Shown here piece by piece: positions 57,811 through 64,000 of a DNA stretch of 64,000 nt. The position numbers were made by a program, and so were the translations under genes. Origin of the DNA: Maylandia zebra (Eukaryota > Chordata > Actinopteri > Cichliformes > Cichlidae); the NCBI RefSeq assembly GCF_041146795.1, contig NC_135177.1, positions 18,365,560 through 18,429,559 of the forward strand, given 5' to 3'. The notes under the pieces were generated by a model. It worked only from the letters and a program-made list of their open reading frames with translations, had not been told where the DNA came from and searched no databases. Numbering within the stretch: position 1 is the stretch's first letter; each line of letters begins with the position of its first letter.

Positions 57811-58421
57811 AAAAATGACTGAAACATAAGAAATCACAATGAAAGAGCAATACAGTACATGTGGTCAGGTCTGTCATGCCCCAATCCTGGTTTTGGCACC
57901 ACTGTAAACAAATGCACGACAGTCCCGACCACATGTTCGCACTTTTCAGTACACTTTTTTATTGCGGCTGTTGACTTACACACGCGGCTGCGGTTTTTCA
58001 GCAGATGCAGTGGGTGCCCATATTATTAATGTGACTGCTGCGAATTTCTTTGTTCGGCTTTAAAAGTGATTCCGATGCTAAACATGACTTCCACATGACT
58101 TTTCTGCCAGGTAACTTGCGCCCCACCTGTCAGACTTCTGCCCCACACAGGGGGGGCGCATGATAGGTTTGTAGCTTGAACCTATCCGCTGGAACGTTGA
58201 AGACAATATAATTACACAGCAAAGCAAGACACGAGTAGGCAAAGTTCTTCATGTTACTCATGCATGAGGGAGTCCTGCCTGGAGCCAAGTGTCGTTCCAC
58301 CACTTGACCTCCGTCAGACTCTCAGCCAGGTCCCCCATAGCACTCCTTTTATTGTGGTTACATGAATATGCATAGGGTCATTAACATATAACATCTTACA
58401 TAGGTATACATGTGAACAAAG

Positions 58422-58493
<72 letters not shown>

Positions 58494-58990
58494 TCAAGAT
58501 GTGACCCTGTGAAGACTCCCCAAAGGCTGGTGCCAGGAGTCTAGGGCTCCATCTGAACAAAAGGCTCTTATACTTAAAGAAATATACGTGTGTTTGCTAA
58601 ACCATATATCAGCAAAAGAGAAGATACGACCTCTCCTAGGAGGTGTGTGATCTATGCCAGAATACTCTGTAGAGGAGTGAACGCACTCCCCTCTTCCTGC
58701 TACACAGAGTTGTTACAGACCTCCTATGATGAGACATTCTTCCAATCTACAAATGATTATATACTTCTAAGCATATATGGTTAAATATTTCTAAGCATAA
58801 ATGACAATCAACAATACAAAACCTAACAGCGCACCACACACTTTGAGAATTACTGGCATAACCAAACGGAAAAAGTTTATAATTGTGAGACTACATTTCA
58901 TAGTTAGCATCAAATTAGTGGCTTTAAAAAGTTAAAGAAGAAAGTAAAAGCAGAAGAAAATGCACATTTAAAAAAGCAGCATAATATGAC
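57811..58990. other. Intergenic with hAT-like debris and TG microsatellite
   Basis: A hAT-style end, GCGCACCACACACTTTGAGA, lies at about 58830. GC-rich wording at 58120-58160 suggests parts of the same element, but no partner end or duplication could be fixed. No gene is seen. Confidence 0.3.
58427..58492. repeat. TG microsatellite
   Basis: An uninterrupted TG run of about 33 units. Confidence 0.95.
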
Positions 58991-59002
58991 ATTACTCTAC
59001 AG

Positions 59003-59991
59003 TAGGGATGGGTATCGTTTAGGTTTTATCCGATACCGGTGCCAAATCGGTACTTTTGAAACGGTGCCGGTGCTCAAACGGTGCTCAAACCGGTGCTTAA
59101 AGAATGGAGAACACAAAATTGGTCCAAAAACCTCTCATGTTCAGCTGTTTTTTGTAAAAATATAACAATGTTAGCCTTTTCTGCAGCTATGGGGCATATA
59201 TGGCATCACTCTTGGCTGGAAGCAGTGCTTAAACAATGGAAAAAACACAAACTTTGTCCAAAAACCTCTCATGTTTAGCTGTTTTCCACTTTTTCTTTGG
59301 TCATTTTATCCTTTTTAGCCAGGGTGAAGGGAGTATCTGCCATCAAACAAGAAGACAGCTGCATGTAGCTATGATGATGTTTGCTAGTTCACCTTACATG
59401 CATTAATGTAATAACGTGGTCACGCAGAGAAGAACGGCTGCTGACACCATCATCCGTCATCATTTCTGCTACACTGGCAGGGCTAGGGGCCAGGACTCTC
59501 CTCTTCGTGTTTTTGGGGGATGTTGCATAACAGGCAACCCACCGGCAGTAGATGTGCTCGGTGTGAGATCTCGCAGCAAGCTATCAAATACGGTGCATTT
59601 CTCGGCTTTTAAAAAAAAACGCTATGCGTCGCCAGGTGTTTCATCGGATTTGAGGTGTTACCTCCTTTGACAGTATCACAGTATCAGCTTAAAGCACTTG
59701 TTGCAGGCTGCTGAGTTTGCATATTTTGCTATGAAGTACAGCCAGACTTTTGACCGCTTCGCCTTGGGCATTTTTAATCTGTAGCTCTGCTCTAACAGAA
59801 CGTACGTACCTGGCCCCGCCTACTATCCTCGGAAACGTAAAATGATTGGCTAGAATCTAAAGTGTATCACAGCTCAGGAAAAAAAAGCACCGAAATAAAG
59901 CACCGAAATGTGCGCTGCTTTTCGGTCTGGTTACTACCGTTTATGTCAGAACCGGTGCCATCATGGCACCGGACACCGGTACCCATCCCTA
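59003..59991. mobile_element. Non-autonomous hAT element, 989 bp, 8-bp TSD
   Basis: Ends TAGGGATGGGTATCGTTTAG and the reverse complement of CACCGGTACCCATCCCTA are flanked by CTCTACAG (58995-59002, 59992-59999). ACCGGTGCC words fill both terminal regions. No transposase is seen. It is inserted a little upstream of pseudogene D. Confidence 0.88.
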
Positions 59992-60162
59992 CTCTACAGT
60001 ATATGTGAAAAAGGTGAGATTGTGTGTTTGATAAGATTGAAGCAATGAGCAGTAAAAGCAGAGTAGAAACCATACAAGTCAAGTTTCTCCAAAATGAACT
60101 AAAAGCAGCTTTACGAATATTCATTGCTGTATTTGCTGATGTGGCAGTGAGAAGAAGAGGAG

Positions 60163-61320
60163 ATGAGTACTCTACAGTGGGTTTCGTTCTTCGTGTGCAT
60201 TTACACTAAAGGTATATGAGTTCTGTATATTGTATGATTTCTTGTATTATATAGAGTTAAGCAGTCTGTTTTTTTTGTTGGGTTTTTTGTTGTTGGTGGT
60301 GGGTGGTTGTATCTTTATCTCGAAGGCAAATAATTCTTTTTTTCCTTTCCCATTGTCACAGGGATTTATTTTGTATTTTGAAGGTTGTCTTGTTAGGCTG
60401 GTGATTATAAGTTAGTGTGTTATTTTTATTTAGGTTTTAGTGGAGGTTAAGGTTAGCCATTACTTATCATCTGTGTCCTTGTTTTCTGTGTTTGGTTGCT
60501 TGTCTCGTCTGTCATGTGTTTCAGGTCTCTTAGGCTCATGGTGTCATGTCTAAGTCTCCATGTTTCCTGTTTTATTTTGAAAGAGGTCTTGTGTTCTGTG
60601 TTCATTGTTGTAGTTTCACTTTCCCTGGTGGCGTTGCCATGCTAATTTGTATCAGCTGTATCCCCAATTGTTTCCCGTCCCCTGGTCATGTATTTAGTCT
60701 GCGTGCCTTCCTTTGTTCATTGTCATGTCGTCTGTGCTAACTACCCCACATCACGTCACAGTTATCCTAGCCGTGATCCTAGTTATTTTCAGAGCTAAAG
60801 TCGTACTTCTGAGTTATGGTTATTGTTTTGTTATAGAGTCGTAGTTGCAGTTTTTTTCAGTTCTCTCACAGTTTAGTCTTCTAAGTATATGTTTTGGTTT
60901 TCCCTCATTCTGCCTTATTTCATGCTTGTGAGTATCAGCTCCAAAATAAAGGCGCGCCTTGTGTTCAAGTTTAGTTTTGTCTTCTTGCCTTTGTCCGCAC
61001 CTGGGTCCTCCACACACTCCGCAGACCGTGACAGTCAACGTGAGGTGATATATTTAAGCTCTCTTCTTCTCACTGGTGTTTCTGTTTTTCTACTTCAATT
61101 AATCTCATTTTACTGTCAAATTAATTACAGTTACTCAAAGTGAAGCTTCATCTTGGACTGTAAAGTTGCCATCCTCAGTGAAAGGTCTCCTTGGTTCATG
61201 TGTGGTGATCCCTTGCTCTTATAACTACCTGCAATGTTTGTGTCGTATGATATGTATCACGAAAAGCATCCTTGTGCAAGTTTATCACATATCTCTTTGA
61301 TTTTTTCTTTCTCATTTAAT
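60163..61320 (+). pseudogene. Siglec-like receptor copy D, deletion pseudogene
   Basis: Exon 1 (60163-60211, MSTLQWVSFFVCIYTK) and the start of the V exon (61131-61230, [20 protein letters not shown], then IPCSYNY) are well preserved, with good splice sites. At about 61231 the sequence changes directly into the 3'-UTR sequence of the family (CAATGTTTGTGTCGTATGAT, GAAAAGCATCC). The rest of the V-set, all C2 domains, the TM and tail are gone. The frame would run into stops shortly after the junction, so no receptor is possible. Intron 1 carries an LTR-like insertion. The neighbouring 3' flank matches those of B and C, which confirms that one internal deletion, not a partial duplication, explains it. 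Confidence 0.88.
60354..61033 (+). repeat. LTR-like repeat in intron 1 of copy D
   Basis: It possibly begins TGTCACAGGGATTT and ends CCGCAGACCGTGACA, with AATAAAGGCGCGCC near 60943. The end matches the elements at 17119 and 38810. No duplication was found at the proposed left end, so that boundary is uncertain. Confidence 0.45.
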
Positions 61321-62199
61321 AAACATGTCCTCAGTTTCCAGGTTTATCCAATATTTCTGTCATTGGTAATATTCTGTAAAAATTAAGATGACCCGGTTAT
61401 AAATATGTTTGATATCTATTTTGTTCATTATTTGTGTTCAGTAATATTGTTTTATTGTATTTTTTTGTTTGTTTGTTTGTTTGTTTGTTTTTATGAGTTG
61501 CTGTGGGTAATCAAATACCACAGTAGTTAAACTGCATAATGATGGTCTTTGAGCACACATCCCACTAAAGGACACTGGGAACTTTTGACCATGCTTTTGT
61601 CACAAATGTGCACATCAATAGCCCACGGAAGGAAATTTTGTAGAGCTTTTTCTGGAGCTCAATATGGGATAAGTGTAGGTACAGTGAACAACAATACATG
61701 ATGACACTCTTCTTTTTTGCACCAATGAACAGATACCGGTCCCACTGTGAGGCTGATGCCCTTCTATAACCCTGCCCTTCTCTGCTTGTGTAACAACCTC
61801 TGTGCTGCTATCTCCTCCTCCACTTTTGAAACTGTGTTTGAGGACGCATAAAGGCCTCTTTTTTTTAGAACTGTGTGCTAAATTTCACCTTTTGTGTGTC
61901 AAAAATGGGAAAACTTTGGACGCTCCATGACTCCTTCAGTACTTAGTGAGAATATTAATATTTGTCACAAGATGGTGCTGTAAGGCAAAAAAGAAATAAA
62001 TCTTTTTTTAAATTTACAGTTTAATGAGATCTTCATTGATTAACATTTCAGTTACAATGTGATGCTGCTGCTTATATTAGAGTGGAGGTGATTCAAAAAA
62101 TAATAATACAATCAACAATATTAAAACATACTCACAATATAATTTGCAACCAAAGGTCAGAATGGAAATAAGTTCCAGCAAAGGGCAGTCAGGGTATGG
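61321..62199. repeat. Duplicated 3' flank of copy D
   Basis: GGGTAATCAAATACCACAGT and GGTCTTTGAGCACACATCC (61505-61565) correspond to flanks after copies B and C. The segment near 62160-62200 (CAGTCAGGGTATGGC) corresponds to the end of the R2/Dong-like fragment at about 38090. Confidence 0.5.
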
Positions 62200-63018
62200 C
62201 TAAATGGAGGTTGTGGCTAATGCAGGATTATATGACTAAGGCTAAGAACAGTGAACAATCTTGCAAGAACAATAGAAGTTAAGCCTGAACACTAGTTTCT
62301 CACTTTAATTCGCAAACTAGCCAAGGAGTGCATCAATATGAGGCACATATGTGAAATGGTTTGTGTAGGAAGATAGATGGGAGGCATGTGTGAATAACAC
62401 AGAGTTCATATGAAAAGAGATTCTCTCGGCATAAACACTGAGGAGGAACTGAAACCAGATAAGCTGGATCACCTTTTTTTCTTCCTTTTTCTTAAATGAG
62501 CTCAAAGATAAAATGTCTTTCTTTTGGCATTGTGCATGTCCAGTGAAATAATTCTATAAGATACAATATTTTAATTGCTTCAGGCCTATCTTGGTAATAA
62601 AAAGTTCAGACAAAAGCAGAAATAGAACATCTTTGACTTTCTTAGCTGTAGACTTTGTTCAAGTATAGTTAATCCAGTCATGGCAGTATCACACTAATGT
62701 GTGTCTCTTACACATCACCACTACAGCTACTTCTGCTGAGCAGAAACAAACAAACAAATGAGCAGAACATGAGAGATAAATGTATTACCACAATATTTTG
62801 GGGGGCAAAAATAAAGAACAAAATCGAAACATTTTTTCACCAAAATTGAAAGTAGCCTCAATAGTGATCTCACAGAAAAATATTTAAGTACTAATTTGCT
62901 AATTCAAAAATACTGAAAATAATGTAATTCATCTTCACTCTGTGGCATATGAGACAAAAGATAGATTTTGTTTGTGATAAAGTGGATGCAGTGACTATTA
63001 AAAGCAGAATGTAAACCA
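62200..63018 (+). repeat. 5' flank of a predicted fifth receptor copy
   Basis: 62200-62880 aligns in order with 38110-38760 upstream of copy C. 62968-63018 (GTTTGTGATAAAGTGGATGC, AAAAGCAGAATGTAAACCA) aligns with 60027-60075, which lies about 90 bp before exon 1 of copy D. The homology stops where the hAT at 63019 begins. No receptor exon is visible inside the window. Confidence 0.6.
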
Positions 63019-64000
63019 CAGAGGTGTGGACTCGAGTCACATGACTTGGACTCGAGTCAGACTCGAGTCATTAATTTTATGACTTTAGACTTGACTTGAA
63101 AAAATGTTCTAAGACTTGTGACTTGACTTGGACTTTTACACCAATGACTTGGGACTTGAATTGGACTTGAACCGGTTTACTTGAAAAGACTTGATATTTT
63201 ACCCCAAATACAAAATTTAGCATGCATATTATATAGAGATTGAAAATGTGACGTCATTCACGGGTAGAACCGCAAAGGATTCTGGGAACTCGTGGCAAGC
63301 GGTACTAGCGCACGCAGGCTTTCAATTAAAATCAGTTATACAGCGATAAAAAGAAACACAAGAAGCCGTTGTATTATTAACTGCAATAGCCGGTCGCATG
63401 ACAGCCATGGGAAGCCGACGGGTAAAGAGATCGGTTGTTATCGGATTACCTCGTTGAAGAGAAATTGTTCGAGCCATGTTTCCGAAGTAACAAAGAGGCG
63501 ACTGGATTGCAGCCATTCAAAGACCAAATATAACGTCCCAGAACCCTCCAGCTCACAGGTTAGTCTGCTCCAAGCATTTACACAAAGGTCAGTGTTTTTT
63601 AGTAGTTAATATGTCACTTTCATAACATAACTGGTGATATAGGTTACAAGCAAGTCTGGCGCTGAACAGAAATTGTCGCGCTATGCTCCTTTATTTATTG
63701 TGCATAAATAGTGAATTGTCCTGACACAATATTGCGTTTCGCCTCTGTTATTATGGTACATTGACAAAAACATATACTTTTATTCACAGGATAAAACAGG
63801 TTTTTTGTATCACTAATTGCCCAGTACGATTACAGCATACAGTATTATTGTCACTGCTACATTTCTGTGATGCTACCAGAAATTATTTCCACTACTAATT
63901 AATTACCGTTGAGCTCAAAGGTCCTATTAATAAACGGTTAACGAATGTGTATTTATGACGACGATTTGTGAGACTGGTAAACTTATGATACGTACGATGG
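63019..64000 (+). mobile_element. THAP-carrying hAT element, copy 2, cut by the window end
   Basis: It starts CAGAGGTGTGGACTCGAGTC and matches the reverse complement of 26616-28289 almost base for base. The right end lies outside. By the size of copy 1 it should extend about 690 bp beyond the window, and the flanking 8-bp duplication should be GTAAACCA (63011-63018). Confidence 0.85.
63292..63609 (+). pseudogene. THAP-like zinc finger, frameshifted (copy 2)
   Basis: It carries the same protein frame as 27690-28016 ([16 protein letters not shown] and [15 protein letters not shown]), with two codons missing near the start of the finger. The same frame change precedes the C-x2-H half. The shared defect suggests the family spread in this form, perhaps helped by a transposase from elsewhere. 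Confidence 0.6.

Noticed and set aside
1..64000. tRNA, rRNA or CRISPR arrays
   Set aside because: I saw no sequence with a convincing tRNA fold or rRNA similarity, and the direct repeats present are microsatellites or TSDs, not CRISPR repeats. A covariance-model search was not possible.

Overview
The window looks like teleost fish genomic DNA, with a cichlid-like perciform as my best guess. Short exons have canonical GT/AG introns. The repeats are the typical fish mix: Tc1/mariner, hAT, PIF/Harbinger, L2/CR1-like LINEs, Penelope-like elements, Ty3/Gypsy pieces and CA/TG microsatellites. No bacterial gene, CRISPR array, tRNA or rRNA was seen.

The only host genes I can support form a plus-strand tandem cluster of Siglec-like (CD22/CD33-type, sialic-acid-binding Ig-like lectin) receptors. 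Copy A (8742-12230, 410 aa), copy B (23912-34816, 496 aa) and copy C (47573-50793, 410 aa) can each be spliced into one uninterrupted reading frame with matching intron phases. All three carry a signal peptide, a V-set domain with the family's Cys pair and F-strand Arg, C2-type Ig domains, one transmembrane helix, and a short tail ending in an ITIM-like Tyr motif. B has four Ig domains; A and C have three, and the decayed exon for the missing domain is still present in both. Copy D (60163 to about 61300) is a deletion pseudogene: its V-set exon runs straight into 3'-UTR-like sequence. A flank at about 62940-63018 matches the region upstream of the other copies and predicts a fifth copy beyond the window.

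Layout. 1-8.6 kb: transposon debris (Harbinger MADF fragment, LINE tails, a minus-strand Gypsy element cut by an L2 LINE and a hAT). 8.7-12.2 kb: gene A. 12.6-23.2 kb: hAT elements, a palindromic TIR element, an LTR-like element, an ISRm11-like Tc1 relative, and a 1.4-kb hAT. 23.9-34.8 kb: gene B, whose long introns hold a Tc1 element split by a THAP-carrying hAT and a GC-rich retro-insertion. 36.8-41.8 kb: R2/Dong-like and Penelope-like remnants and an LTR-like element. 41.9-47.5 kb: a three-level nest (hAT containing Harbinger containing hAT), the innermost with a complete 622-aa spliced transposase. 47.6-50.8 kb: gene C. 52.9-60 kb: further LTR/hAT/LINE pieces. 60.2-61.3 kb: pseudogene D. 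63.0-64 kb: start of a second THAP-carrying hAT.

From family knowledge the three receptors would be cell-surface proteins of leukocytes that recognise sialylated glycans and signal through tail tyrosines; this is inferred from domain structure, not shown. The rest of the window is transposon sequence, much of it bounded by target-site duplications that give relative insertion order.
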